A stretch of 12,108 bases of DNA. It comes from an uncultured Burkholderiales bacterium (GTDB lineage Bacteria; Pseudomonadota; Gammaproteobacteria; Burkholderiales; Burkholderiaceae_D). Of this stretch, positions 1 to 6,849 are shown one piece after another. Below the pieces are notes generated by a model, which saw only the letters and a list, made by a program, of their open reading frames with translations, made no database searches and was not told the origin of the DNA. The stretch's first letter is position 1. Each line of letters opens with the position of its first letter. A program made the position numbers and the translations under genes. The stretch is from NCBI GenBank assembly GCA_937872165.1, contig CALMOR010000141.1, forward strand, positions 28,165-40,272, read 5' to 3'.

Positions 1-867
1 CCGTGCCAGCGTCGGCACCGTCGTCGGCCGCCGTAGCCGCGGATCGTAGCCGCTCATGCGGCGCTCGTTCTCGACCAGGCACAGGTCGATCAGCGCGCGC
101 ATCGACACGCCGCCGACCGAGTCGCCGACGTTGGCCGGGAAGTTCATGTCCTGCGCGGCGCCGTCGGAGTCGATGCCGCGGGCCAGCGACATACGGTCGC
201 GGATCAGCGTCGTCCACACGCTGCAGACCTTGAAGAAGAACCACGGACGGCGATACCACGGCAGGCTCTTCCGATACCAGGCCACCCAGTTGGCGAAGAA
301 CAGGATGTGCCGCGTCTCTTCCTGGATGACGGGCTCGAAGGTCTCGACCAGCTCTTCGGGGAAGTAGCCGGTCTGCCGCGCCGCTTCGAAGAGACCGAAC
401 GAGAAGAAGCTGTCGATGCACTCGCTGTAGCCGGTCTGCATCCACATGCGCAGCGGGTCGTCCGGGACGGCGTACGGAGGCTCCGCTTCGAGCGCGATGC
501 CGTAGGCCGCGACGAGCTTGCCGAGCACGACCTTGTGCCTCGCCTCCTCGTCCGCGTTCATCGTCAGCGCTTCCCGCAGCAGCGGATCGTCGACGCTGGC
601 GGCGTAGGTCGCGACGCGGATCGACGCCCGCCCCTCGGTCTGGACCGCGATGTCCCAGATCGGCAGCGACGTGATGCGTTCGAGCGCTTCGGGAGCGAGG
701 GCCGGCCAGTCGATCACCGACGGCTTGTATGGATTGTGCGTGTCCAGCAGCATCCGGCACGCCATGTCCAGGTGACGCCGCGAGCCCGCGCGAACCGGCT
801 CTTCGTCGCGATCCGTCCAGTGACGCATCGCATGGTCTGCTTCGAGCGGGGTGACGGCGGGAGACAT
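1..867 (-). CDS. Ferritin-like diiron protein (partial, C-terminus beyond the left edge)
   Basis: An uninterrupted minus-strand reading frame of 289 codons runs off the window at base 1, so the C-terminus is missing. The translation is helical and carries two EExxH-type motifs, DEEARH (residues 106-111) and EETRH (183-187), each about 30 residues after another acidic residue in a helix (E78 in VQTEGR, E149 in GYSEC). This is the four-helix diiron arrangement of the ferritin-like superfamily: predicted ligands E78, E108, H111, E149, E184, H187. The region after residue 190 is rich in Trp, Tyr and Phe (WYRKSLPWYRRPWFFFK), which could pack against a membrane or hold a hydrophobic substrate. Such proteins are oxidases, oxygenases or hydroxylases; the substrate cannot be told from sequence. 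No clear Shine-Dalgarno precedes the chosen ATG; an in-frame ATG at 912 would add 15 residues. It lies 69 bases behind the SLATT gene on the same strand, so co-transcription is possible. Confidence 0.85.
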   Translation of the reverse strand, partial: MSPAVTPLEADHAMRHWTDRDEEPVRAGSRRHLDMACRMLLDTHNPYKPSVIDWPALAPEALERITSLPIWDIAVQTEGRASIRVATYAASVDDPLLREALTMNADEEARHKVVLGKLVAAYGIALEAEPPYAVPDDPLRMWMQTGYSECIDSFFSFGLFEAARQTGYFPEELVETFEPVIQEETRHILFFANWVAWYRKSLPWYRRPWFFFKVCSVWTTLIRDRMSLARGIDSDGAAQDMNFPANVGDSVGGVSMRALIDLCLVENERRMSGYDPRLRRPTTVPTLAR

Positions 868-936
868 GGAATGGCCGGGAAGGCGCACGGATGCGGCGCG
901 CGATTTTCCCATATCGATGCAGGGTCCGTGGTGGTC

Positions 937-1482
937 CTAACCTGCGCTTGCGGCGTCCTTCGCGAGCGCGTTGTTGCGCTTCGCCTCGGCCTGCAGACTC
1001 TTCCGGTCCTCGACGAAGACCTGCCACGGCACGTGCGGCGCGTCCTCGGCGAGCTGATCGAGCTTCTCGCGCATCGACGCGACATAGAGCGCGTCGATGC
1101 TCGCTCCTTCCTCGGCGATGGTGGCTTCCAGCTCGCGCTCGACCGCGCCGTACTGCGCGCCGCACCGTCGATGCTTCTCGGCCCGCTCCGAGAACTTGAA
1201 GAAGGTCTGAAGAGCCGACAGGATGGTCGCGAGCACGCTGAGCAGGCCCACCGCGATCTTGGCCGACGTCGACACGGCGCCTTCGGCGATCGATGCGAAC
1301 GACGACGTGCCGACGACGACCGTGATCAGGATCACCGGCAGGCCGAACCACGACGCGCGTCGCCCGAGGCGATCGGCCATCTCGTAATGCGCGACCTTCG
1401 ATTCGCGGGCCCGACGCAGCCACGTCGTCACGAGCTCGCGCGTGTTCGCGGGAGGCTGGTACTCGGCGGACGGTGCGCTCAT
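937..1482 (-). CDS. SLATT-domain two-TM membrane protein
   Basis: 181 residues. An N-terminal helix with W-x2-RAR-x5-AHY (residues 21-33) precedes two predicted membrane helices (about 45-66 and 75-95). The second ends in FFKFSERAEKHRRCGAQYGA, the basic/aromatic segment typical of SLATT (SMODS- and SLOG-associating 2TM effector) domains, followed by a C-terminal charged helix. By family knowledge, SLATT proteins are proposed pore-forming effectors of nucleotide-signal-driven defence or conflict systems. Here no CD-NTase, SLOG or other sensor gene is visible nearby, so it looks like a stand-alone version whose role is unknown. The start was chosen at the ATG giving MSAPS because the usual N-terminal helix begins soon after; an in-frame ATG lies 11 codons upstream (MIVSPP). 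The neighbouring ferritin-like gene follows on the same strand, and a divergent phospholipase D-family gene lies across a 479-bp gap. Confidence 0.8.
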   Translation of the reverse strand: MSAPSAEYQPPANTRELVTTWLRRARESKVAHYEMADRLGRRASWFGLPVILITVVVGTSSFASIAEGAVSTSAKIAVGLLSVLATILSALQTFFKFSERAEKHRRCGAQYGAVERELEATIAEEGASIDALYVASMREKLDQLAEDAPHVPWQVFVEDRKSLQAEAKRNNALAKDAASAG

Positions 1483-1549
1483 GGGATCACGCCTGCTGGG
1501 AGGGGACACGATCATGCCGCGGCCTTCGCGGCGCTTCAATGCCGGCGCG

Positions 1550-1567
1550 CGCCCGGGGCCCCGGGCG
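1550..1567. repeat. Perfect 18-bp palindrome
   Basis: CGCCCGGGGCCCCGGGCG is identical to its reverse complement, with no spacer. It lies 68 bases upstream of the SLATT start in the divergent intergenic region. It could be an operator for a dimeric regulator. It lacks a T-run and has no loop, so it is a poor intrinsic terminator. In GC-rich DNA shorter palindromes of this kind arise by chance, but 18 bases without mismatch is notable. Confidence 0.55.
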
Positions 1568-1861
1568 TCGAGACGAACGGCAACGAAGCGATTACAGTCT
1601 GGCGCGGCGATGGGACCGCGTCGCGGGGCGCTGCCCGTCGCATCTGCCACCGGACCTTCTTCATCGCACCCATCGTGATCGCGCATTCCCATCGGCGGCA
1701 TCCCCGAGGCCTCCTCGAGCCCATGGCGAACGGCGTGCGCGGCGAGCGTGCTCCGCGACCGATGGCGGGCTCGGGCTCGGAGCTCATGCGCGCTCTCGCG
1801 CGGGACGACCTGATGCGGACGCGGCCGGCGGGGCCGATCTCGACCGGTCCCGGCCGTCGTC

Positions 1862-1888
1862 GCGCATCTGATGCGCATGCGGATGCGC
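1862..1888. repeat. Inverted repeat with an extra half-site (GATGCGC)
   Basis: GCGCATC (1862-1868), one spacer base, GATGCGC (1870-1876), then a second direct copy of GATGCGC (1882-1888), 12 bases on. It ends 73 bases before the phospholipase D-family start. The arrangement resembles a regulator binding site with two dimer options, but no matching regulator is seen in the window, so this is only a candidate. Confidence 0.35.
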
Positions 1889-1961
1889 ACGATCGGGCTC
1901 GACGGCGCGGCGCTCGACGACACTCGCAGGCTCGAGAACGAACGGGCGCGAGCGCGAAGGC

Positions 1962-3251
1962 ATGACGGCCGTCTGGGTCATCGCGGTCTTCGCGACGCTG
2001 ACGATCGTCCTGCTGCTCGTCAACCTCGGCGTCGGCGAGAAGAAGGTCGCGTACCGCATCGACGCGTTCTATCCGGTCGAGGATCCGCAGTTCGTCCACG
2101 TGATGGGCGTGCTGCTCGGACCGCCTGTGGTCGCCGGCAATCGCTACGAGGCGCTCGTCAACGGCGACCGCATCTTCCCTTCGATGCTGGCCGCGATCCG
2201 CGATGCGAAGCACTCGGTCGCGTTCGAGACCTACATCTACTGGTCGGGCGCGGTCGGGCAGTCGTTCGCCGACGCGCTGGCGGAGCGGGCGAGGGCCGGC
2301 GTCAAGGTCCACGTGCTGCTCGACTGGGTCGGGTCGGGCCGCATGAGCGATGGCCTGCTCGACGAACTGCGCGAGTCGGGCGTACAGATCGAGCGCTATC
2401 ACCCGCCGCGCTGGCTCGGGCTCGGTCGGCTCAACAACCGGACCCACCGGAAGCTGCTCGTCGTGGACGGGACGATCGGCTTCACCGGCGGCGTCGGCAT
2501 CGCGGACCAGTGGTCGGGCGACGCGCAGGATGCCGCCCACTGGCGCGACACCCACTTCCGTTTCGAGGGGCCGGTGGTCGCGCAGGCGCAGGCTGCGTTC
2601 ATGGACAACTGGATGAAGACCAAGGGCGTGGTCTTCCACGGCACCGACTACTTTCCGCGAGTCGGCCCGCTCGACGACGTCGTGGCCGACGACGAGCGCG
2701 CCGGCACCGCGCAGGTCTTCAGCGGCTCGCCGAACGAAGGCAGCGGCAGCATGGAGCTGATGTACCTGCTGTCGATCCAGTCGGCCGTCCGCAGCATCCG
2801 CCTGTCGAGCTCCTACTTCGTGCCCGACCGTTCGGCCGTGCGCGAGTTCGTCGAGGCGCGGTCGCGAGGCGTCGCGATCCAGGTCATCGTGCCGGGCGGA
2901 CACATCGACACGAAGGCCGTGCGCAAGGCATCGAAGCACATGTGGGGGCCGCTGCTCGAAGCCGGCGTCGAGATCCACGAGTATCAACCAACGATGTTCC
3001 ACGTCAAGGTGATGATCGTCGACGAGTTCATGGTGTCGGTGGGCTCGACCAACTTCGACGACCGCTCGTTCCACCTGAACGACGAGTCGAACCTCAACAT
3101 CTACGACGCGGCCTTCGCGCGGCAGCAGGTGACGATCTTCGAAGCCGACCTCGCGAACGCGCGCCGCGTCACCCTCGACCGGTGGAAGAAGCGTTCGCCA
3201 TGGGAGAAAGTCGCCGAACGCGTCGTGTCGCTGCTGCAGTCGCAGCTCTGA
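1962..3251 (+). CDS. Membrane-anchored phospholipase D family protein, ClsB-like cardiolipin synthase
   Basis: 429 residues. An N-terminal membrane anchor (about 3-23) precedes two phospholipase D domains. Each has the full HKD signature: H162-x-K164-x4-D169 in THRKLLVVDG followed by FTGG, and H347-x-K349-x4-D354 in FHVKVMIVD followed by GSTNFDDRS. Length, single N-terminal anchor and the YIYW and SSYFVPD segments fit the cardiolipin synthase B/C group, which makes cardiolipin at the inner membrane by phosphatidyl transfer using the two histidines. Another phosphatidyltransferase or phospholipase D activity remains possible. The ATG is preceded by a weak AAGG. The gene stands alone on the plus strand, divergent from the SLATT gene and convergent with the sigma-factor operon. 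Nothing is broken or missing. Confidence 0.88.
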   Translation: MTAVWVIAVFATLTIVLLLVNLGVGEKKVAYRIDAFYPVEDPQFVHVMGVLLGPPVVAGNRYEALVNGDRIFPSMLAAIRDAKHSVAFETYIYWSGAVGQSFADALAERARAGVKVHVLLDWVGSGRMSDGLLDELRESGVQIERYHPPRWLGLGRLNNRTHRKLLVVDGTIGFTGGVGIADQWSGDAQDAAHWRDTHFRFEGPVVAQAQAAFMDNWMKTKGVVFHGTDYFPRVGPLDDVVADDERAGTAQVFSGSPNEGSGSMELMYLLSIQSAVRSIRLSSSYFVPDRSAVREFVEARSRGVAIQVIVPGGHIDTKAVRKASKHMWGPLLEAGVEIHEYQPTMFHVKVMIVDEFMVSVGSTNFDDRSFHLNDESNLNIYDAAFARQQVTIFEADLANARRVTLDRWKKRSPWEKVAERVVSLLQSQL

Positions 3252-3324
3252 CCGCAGGACCGCTCACGCCGAACGTGACGCTCGGCCGCTGGTACGTGCG
3301 CTCCTTCGAGGCCGGCAGCGTCGT

Positions 3325-3340
3325 GCGGTCTTCGGACCGC
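3325..3340. terminator. UUCG-loop hairpin between convergent genes
   Basis: GCGGTC-TTCG-GACCGC forms a perfect 6-bp stem closed by C-G with a UUCG tetraloop in the plus-strand RNA, an unusually stable hairpin. A U-G wobble (3324/3341) could lengthen it. It lies 73 bases after the phospholipase D-family stop and about 85 bases beyond the TPR gene stop on the other strand. There is no T-run, so it is more likely a 3'-end stabilising or Rho-assisted structure than a classical intrinsic terminator. Confidence 0.4.
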
Positions 3341-3428
3341 GATCCTCGCGCAGCCGGCGATCTGCAGGCCGCCGAGGACGGTCGCCGGTCTCCCGTAGAC
3401 GCGGCACGCGACGGTGGTCCGGCTCACG

Positions 3429-3947
3429 TCAACGTGGTCGGACGTTCTCCAGGATCTCGGTCGCATTGCCCATCGTCGAGCGTCGGTAGCGCGTCAGATG
3501 CGGCGCGAGCGCGGTCAGCACGAGTGCCGCGGCCGCGGTCGGGCGACCTTGCGCGATCCAGGTCAGCGCGAGCACCGCGCGCAACTCGTCGTCGAGAGCG
3601 TGCGTTCCGCCGGCTTTCTCCCGGGCCTCCAACTCCTCCCGAAGAAGGCGCTCGCTCTCGTCGAGATGCCCGAGGATCCGCAGCGTGCTCGCCAGTTGGA
3701 TGCGCGCCCGTACGTTGCGGCAGGGGTCGAGCCGACCGGTGGCCAGAGCCGCCCGGTAGAAGTGTTCGGCCTCCGCCTCGATGCCGGTACTGTCGCGTGC
3801 GGCGGCCCGCTCGAAGAGCGCGGCCGCGTCGTCCGGTCGCTCTGCCGCGAGCGCGTCGATCGCCGCGACGAAGGTCGCCGGCGCGTCGTCGTCGAGGCGC
3901 TGCCATTGAGCATCGACGCGGCGCTGCCAGTCGTCGGCATCGTCCAT
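3429..3947 (-). CDS. Tetratricopeptide-repeat protein (TPR_5-like), third gene of the sigma operon
   Basis: 172 residues, no signal peptide or membrane segment, so probably cytoplasmic. Helical repeats start near residue 24; AEHFYRAALATGRLD (residues 60-74) and RARIQLASTLRILGHLDES (80-98) match the consensus of the short TPR_5 family, in which a segment like 'iqlaSTLRnLG' is diagnostic. Such proteins serve as protein-protein interaction scaffolds; the partner is unknown. The ATG start lies two bases after the anti-sigma stop, so the gene is the distal member of the sigma/anti-sigma operon and probably translationally coupled. No strong ribosome site precedes it. The context suggests a role in the same signalling unit, but nothing in the sequence proves it. 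Confidence 0.8.
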   Translation of the reverse strand: MDDADDWQRRVDAQWQRLDDDAPATFVAAIDALAAERPDDAAALFERAAARDSTGIEAEAEHFYRAALATGRLDPCRNVRARIQLASTLRILGHLDESERLLREELEAREKAGGTHALDDELRAVLALTWIAQGRPTAAAALVLTALAPHLTRYRRSTMGNATEILENVRPR

Positions 3948-3949
3948 CG

Positions 3950-4693
3950 CTACAGGCGCACCGTCGACCCGACGTACAGCACCGGACCGGTCGGGCGACC
4001 GATCGTCGAGCCGCCTGCGGGTTCGAGCGTGACCTCGAAGAGCTGCCGGTCGCCCAGGGCCGGCAGCTTCGCCATCGGCACCACCGCGACCTCGCCCGCG
4101 TGGACGAGCCCGAGCGACGTGGGGGCCCTGGCGCCGTCGGGTCGGGTCCAGAACTGCAACGACGTTCCCGGCGGCCGCGGCACCGGAGTGCCGACCGGCA
4201 CGAGTCTCACGCCGTCTGCGGCCACTGCCTCCACCAGCCGGCCGGTCGCATGCTCGCCCGGGCTCTGCAGGACCGCGAGGTAGCGCTCGGCCTCCACTCC
4301 CGGGGCGGCCGGTCCCCGTAGCGCCAGCAGGATCGCGAACACGAGGGCGGCCGCCATCGCGAGGCCGGTCGCGACGCGCCAGGTGCCGACGCGATTCCAG
4401 AACGGTTCGTCGTCGGCGAGCTTGGTCTCCGGGACGAGGGTGGCATCGCCGACGACCTCGGTCGGCGGCGACGGGCCGCGTTCGATGCGATCCCAGGCGT
4501 CGCCGGCCGGTTCGACCGGCGTCGCGCGGCGCGCGAGGTCGACGAGGCGGTCCTGCCATCGAGACACCGCGCGTCGCAGCTCGACGTCGCCGGTCATCGC
4601 GTGCTCGAAAGCGCCGCGTTCGTCGTCGACGAGCGTCCCCATCACGTACTCGGCCGCCGCCACGTCGCGGTCGTCGGGATCGTCAAGATTCAC
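3950..4693 (-). CDS. RskA-type membrane anti-sigma factor
   Basis: 247 residues starting at GTG. The N-terminal cytoplasmic part (about 10-55, AAEYVMGTLVDDERGAFEHA) resembles the sigma-binding domain of RskA-like factors. A single membrane helix lies at about 104-126, and the periplasmic C-terminal part has the anti-sigma-K features LQFWTRPDG (179-187), PTSLGLV (191-197) and FEVTLEPAGGST (219-230). No HxxxCxxC zinc motif is seen. It should hold the ECF sigma factor inactive at the inner membrane until an envelope signal releases it. The GTG start is favoured because it overlaps the sigma stop as GTGA (4 bases) and sits 9 bases after GAGGGGG; a GTG nine bases upstream (4702) is the alternative. 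The stop is two bases before the TPR gene. Confidence 0.88.
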   Translation of the reverse strand: MNLDDPDDRDVAAAEYVMGTLVDDERGAFEHAMTGDVELRRAVSRWQDRLVDLARRATPVEPAGDAWDRIERGPSPPTEVVGDATLVPETKLADDEPFWNRVGTWRVATGLAMAAALVFAILLALRGPAAPGVEAERYLAVLQSPGEHATGRLVEAVAADGVRLVPVGTPVPRPPGTSLQFWTRPDGARAPTSLGLVHAGEVAVVPMAKLPALGDRQLFEVTLEPAGGSTIGRPTGPVLYVGSTVRL

Positions 4694-5238
4694 GACAGGC
4701 ACCCCCTCGAGGTCAGAAGTCCTCGTTGGATCCACGTCTCGACGCTGCCGATCGGAGCGGTCGGCCGGGCCGCGATCTGCTCGTGCGTGCGGCCCTCGAC
4801 GAAGGCTTCTATGACGCAGGTCCGCTTGCGATCGTCGAGCGCGGCGAGGCAGCGCTCGACGCCGTCCATCCGGTCCGGTCCGGAATCGATCGCGCGCAGC
4901 GGCGAGGCCTCGAGGAAGGCCTCGGGATCGTCGCCCACCGGGACGTCGCGCACGACGCGGCGCGCCTCGTCGAGCGCGCGATGACGGACCACCGTGTAGA
5001 TCCATCCGCGACCGGACCCGAGCGCGCGCTGATAACGTCCCGCCCGTTGCCAGATCAGGGTGGAGGCTTTCTGCAGTCCGTCCTGCGCGGTCTCGCGATG
5101 CCGCACGATACGCAGGACGACGCAGAGCGGCCAGCGCGATTCGCGCTCGTAGGTCGCGCGCAGCGCATCGCGCTCCCCCCGCGCGCAGGCATCGAGGGCG
5201 GACTCGTAGTCGAAGGGTTCGGTGAGGGCGGTCGTCAT
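4690..5238 (-). CDS. ECF (sigma-70 family, group 4) RNA polymerase sigma factor
   Basis: 182 residues. The sigma-2 region spans about 14-94 (DACARGERDALRATYERE, LRIVRHRETAQDGLQ, GWIYTVVRHRALDEARR) and sigma-4 about 125-180 (CLAALDDRKRTCVIEAFVEG, then the helix-turn-helix THEQIAARPTAPIGSVETW). A normal ECF length and no sigma-3, as expected. It directs RNA polymerase to a small regulon, usually including its own operon, when the cognate anti-sigma factor lets go. A few usually conserved positions differ: ASTLIW where the family mostly has AFLxIW, and LLTSRGCL where LLRLRECL is common. The frame is unbroken, so this may be lineage drift. The operon continues with anti-sigma and TPR genes. Confidence 0.9.
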   Translation of the reverse strand: MTTALTEPFDYESALDACARGERDALRATYERESRWPLCVVLRIVRHRETAQDGLQKASTLIWQRAGRYQRALGSGRGWIYTVVRHRALDEARRVVRDVPVGDDPEAFLEASPLRAIDSGPDRMDGVERCLAALDDRKRTCVIEAFVEGRTHEQIAARPTAPIGSVETWIQRGLLTSRGCLS

Positions 5239-5252
5239 CGGGGCGGAGCGTG

Positions 5253-5258
5253 ATTCTA
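5253..5258 (-). promoter_or_regulatory. Possible -10 element of the sigma operon
   Basis: Read on the minus strand this is TAGAAT, one mismatch from TATAAT, 14 bases before the sigma-factor ATG. It would give a nearly leaderless transcript, consistent with the lack of a Shine-Dalgarno. No good -35 hexamer is found 16-18 bases upstream, so support is weak. The rest of the 190-bp divergent gap (5239-5428) contains a perfect GCATCGATGC decamer but no gene. Confidence 0.2.
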
Positions 5259-5428
5259 CGCAGCGCCGGTCGCAGCCGGCATCCTCGAAGGGGTCCGGCG
5301 ATCGGCGTGATCACGACGGCATCGATGCATCCGAGGATACCGCTCGGTCGCATCGTCCTTGCGTACACTGCGCCGTCCGGGTCGCCATCGCGCTCCCGGA
5401 AGGCGCGTCGCGGCGTATGGGAGCACCG

Positions 5429-6286
5429 ATGAACCACTCGACAGCGGAAAAGTCGTTCGACACATCGCTCGAAGACTTCGTGACATCCGTGCAGCACCTG
5501 CCGCTGTTCTCGGGAACGGCGATCCAGCTGATCCGCAGTTGCGACGACGAGGACATCGGCCTGGCCGAGTTGAGCCGGCTGATCTCGACGGACGCGGCGC
5601 TGTCGGCGCACCTGTTACGGATCGTCAACTCGTCGTACTACGGGCTCTCGCGTCGCATCGGGACGGTTTCGGAAGCGCTGACGGTCCTGGGCTTCGACCT
5701 CGTGCGTCGGACCGTGACCGCCGGCGTACTCGAGCGGCCGCTGTTCGCTTATCTGCACGACACCGAGGTCGCTCGAGCCTTCTGGCGTCACGAACTGCTG
5801 TGCGGTGCGCTGGCGCGGCATCTCGCGGTGCGACGTGGCGCCCACGGCGAATTCGCCTACATGGCCGGATTGCTCCACGACGTGGGCCGGCTCGTCATGC
5901 TGAAGGAGATGCCCGATCCGGCTGACGCGCTGCTGCAACCACGCGGGGACGACGACCGCGGCATCGAGCGCGAACGCGAGCGCTTCGGCTTCGATCACGC
6001 GCAGGTCGGCGGCGCGCTGCTCGAGCTGTGGGGATTGCCGCAGGGCATGGTGCAGGCCGCGCACCAGCATGCCGACGAGACCGAGCCCGAAGACGTCGGG
6101 GCCGGCAGCGTTTGGCGCGCGAACCTGATCGCCCACGAGATGGCGGCCGAAATGGAGATGCGCCATCTCGATGGCGATGCGGACGACGTCGAGGTGCGGC
6201 CGTGGATGGAAGCGATCGGACTCGACCGGGAAGGCTACCGGCGGATCGTCGACGAGATCGCGGCGCTGGAGTCCGGTCGCTGCTGA
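5429..6286 (+). CDS. HDOD-domain signalling protein
   Basis: 285 residues. The HDOD domain covers about 17-215: VQHLPLFSGTAIQLI, LSRLISTDAALSAHLLRIVN, SYYGLSRRIGTVSEALTVLG, then HELLCGALA (H121), AGLLHDVGRLV (H150, D151) and FDHAQVGGALLELWGLP (H190), AAHQHAD (H212, H214). A helical C-terminal extension of about 70 residues has no recognised domain. HDOD proteins are relatives of HD phosphohydrolases that act in signalling, virulence or motility control and often lack proven catalysis; this one keeps an HD pair. The ATG was chosen because GGGAG lies 5 bases upstream; an in-frame ATG at 5417 is the alternative. The gene is divergent from the sigma operon and convergent with the tautomerase gene. 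Confidence 0.88.
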   Translation: MNHSTAEKSFDTSLEDFVTSVQHLPLFSGTAIQLIRSCDDEDIGLAELSRLISTDAALSAHLLRIVNSSYYGLSRRIGTVSEALTVLGFDLVRRTVTAGVLERPLFAYLHDTEVARAFWRHELLCGALARHLAVRRGAHGEFAYMAGLLHDVGRLVMLKEMPDPADALLQPRGDDDRGIERERERFGFDHAQVGGALLELWGLPQGMVQAAHQHADETEPEDVGAGSVWRANLIAHEMAAEMEMRHLDGDADDVEVRPWMEAIGLDREGYRRIVDEIAALESGRC

Positions 6287-6305
6287 ATCCGGCGTCCGAT
6301 GCTCG

Positions 6306-6324
6306 GTGCGGTCCGGAACCGCAC
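6306..6324. terminator. Hairpin between convergent genes
   Basis: GTGCGGT (6306-6312), loop CCGGA, ACCGCAC (6318-6324): a perfect 7-bp stem with a 5-base loop, located between the HDOD stop (6286) and the tautomerase stop (6329) that face each other. No T-run follows on either strand. The position suggests a shared bidirectional 3' end. Confidence 0.4.
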
Positions 6325-6328
6325 GGCC

Positions 6329-6733
6329 TCATCCGCTCGGGCCGGCGTCCTCGTCGGCGGTCCAGTCCGGACTGAAGCCGCCCAGCGTCGGGTGGTACAT
6401 CTCGTCGCCGCGGTGCTGCGTGAATTCGACGTTGAGCCGATCCTCGCGAAGGCCGAGCAACTCGACGCAGTCGGCGATCAGGCGCTTCGCGAGCGCCAGC
6501 CTCGCCGCTACAGGACGGCCCTCGCGGATGTCGCACATCAGCACCGAGACCGGCACCGGTTCGCCGTCGACGGTGCGCCAGAGGGCGCCGTCGCCGCACT
6601 CGCGGATCGCGACGCTGACGCGGCGGATGTCGACCGTCATCATCGTCGCATAGCTCTCGGCCATGCGCTTCGCGAGGCGCTTCTTGTCGTCCGCGGCATG
6701 GTGGCCGTCGACGTCGAGTTGCAGATACGGCAT
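6329..6733 (-). CDS. Tautomerase-superfamily protein with two 4-OT-like units
   Basis: 134 residues beginning MPYLQLDVDG, giving the amino-terminal proline (Pro after Met removal) that acts as catalytic base in the tautomerase superfamily. A first beta-alpha-beta unit (about 2-57) is followed by a second of similar shape (VPVSVLMCDI at 60-69, helix RLALAKRLIADCVELLGL at 78-95, then VEFTQHRGDEMYH), so one chain carries two 4-oxalocrotonate-tautomerase-like halves, as in MIF and CaaD relatives. The substrate is not predictable. AAGGA is 6 bases upstream of the ATG, which together with the required proline fixes the start. The C-terminal tail (about 115-134) is acidic and likely disordered. It is divergent from the DUF3175 gene, 116 bases apart. 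Confidence 0.82.
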   Translation of the reverse strand: MPYLQLDVDGHHAADDKKRLAKRMAESYATMMTVDIRRVSVAIRECGDGALWRTVDGEPVPVSVLMCDIREGRPVAARLALAKRLIADCVELLGLREDRLNVEFTQHRGDEMYHPTLGGFSPDWTADEDAGPSG

Positions 6734-6838
6734 CGGCTTTCCTTCGACGACGGAGACGGGGCATCTTCCGACGAGCGATTGCGAGGCGGACGCAGCGACC
6801 TTCGTCGCCCCGGCAGGTCTTCGCAAGACATCCCCGAC

Positions 6839-6843
6839 AAGGA
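6839..6843 (+). promoter_or_regulatory. Shine-Dalgarno AAGGA of the DUF3175 gene
   Basis: AAGGA lies 6 bases before the ATG at 6850 and fixes the start of the DUF3175 gene. Confidence 0.6.
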
Positions 6844-6849
6844 CGAACC

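Larger units (their letters stand above)
1483..1961. other. 479-bp divergent intergenic region
   Basis: Between the starts of the SLATT gene (minus) and the phospholipase D-family gene (plus) I recognise no gene. The open frames here are arginine- and proline-rich with no family likeness and look like frames opened by high GC. The region should hold both promoters, but no convincing -35/-10 pair was found. It contains a perfect 18-bp palindrome (1550-1567) and an inverted repeat with an extra copy of its half-site (1862-1888), listed separately. Confidence 0.5.

Noticed and set aside
307..1965. Long plus-strand open frame of 552 codons
   Set aside because: It is antisense to the ferritin-like and SLATT genes, rich in Arg/His/Asp, with no family likeness; a shadow frame caused by high GC.
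1536..3074. Long minus-strand frame across the phospholipase D gene
   Set aside because: Antisense to clear HKD motifs, composition typical of a shadow frame.
3199..3428. Plus-strand frame MGESRRTRRVAAAVAALTAG continuing past the phospholipase D stop
   Set aside because: It looks a little like a signal peptide, but starts inside another gene's C-terminal codons, has no ribosome site and runs on as an arginine-rich shadow.
3417..3443. Imperfect hairpin GTCCG...CACG-TCAA-CGTG...CGGAC
   Set aside because: It spans the TPR stop codon, has an internal bulge and no T-run; weaker than the nearby UUCG hairpin.
5364..5369. TACACT as a -10 box for the HDOD gene
   Set aside because: No -35-like hexamer lies at a suitable distance upstream.
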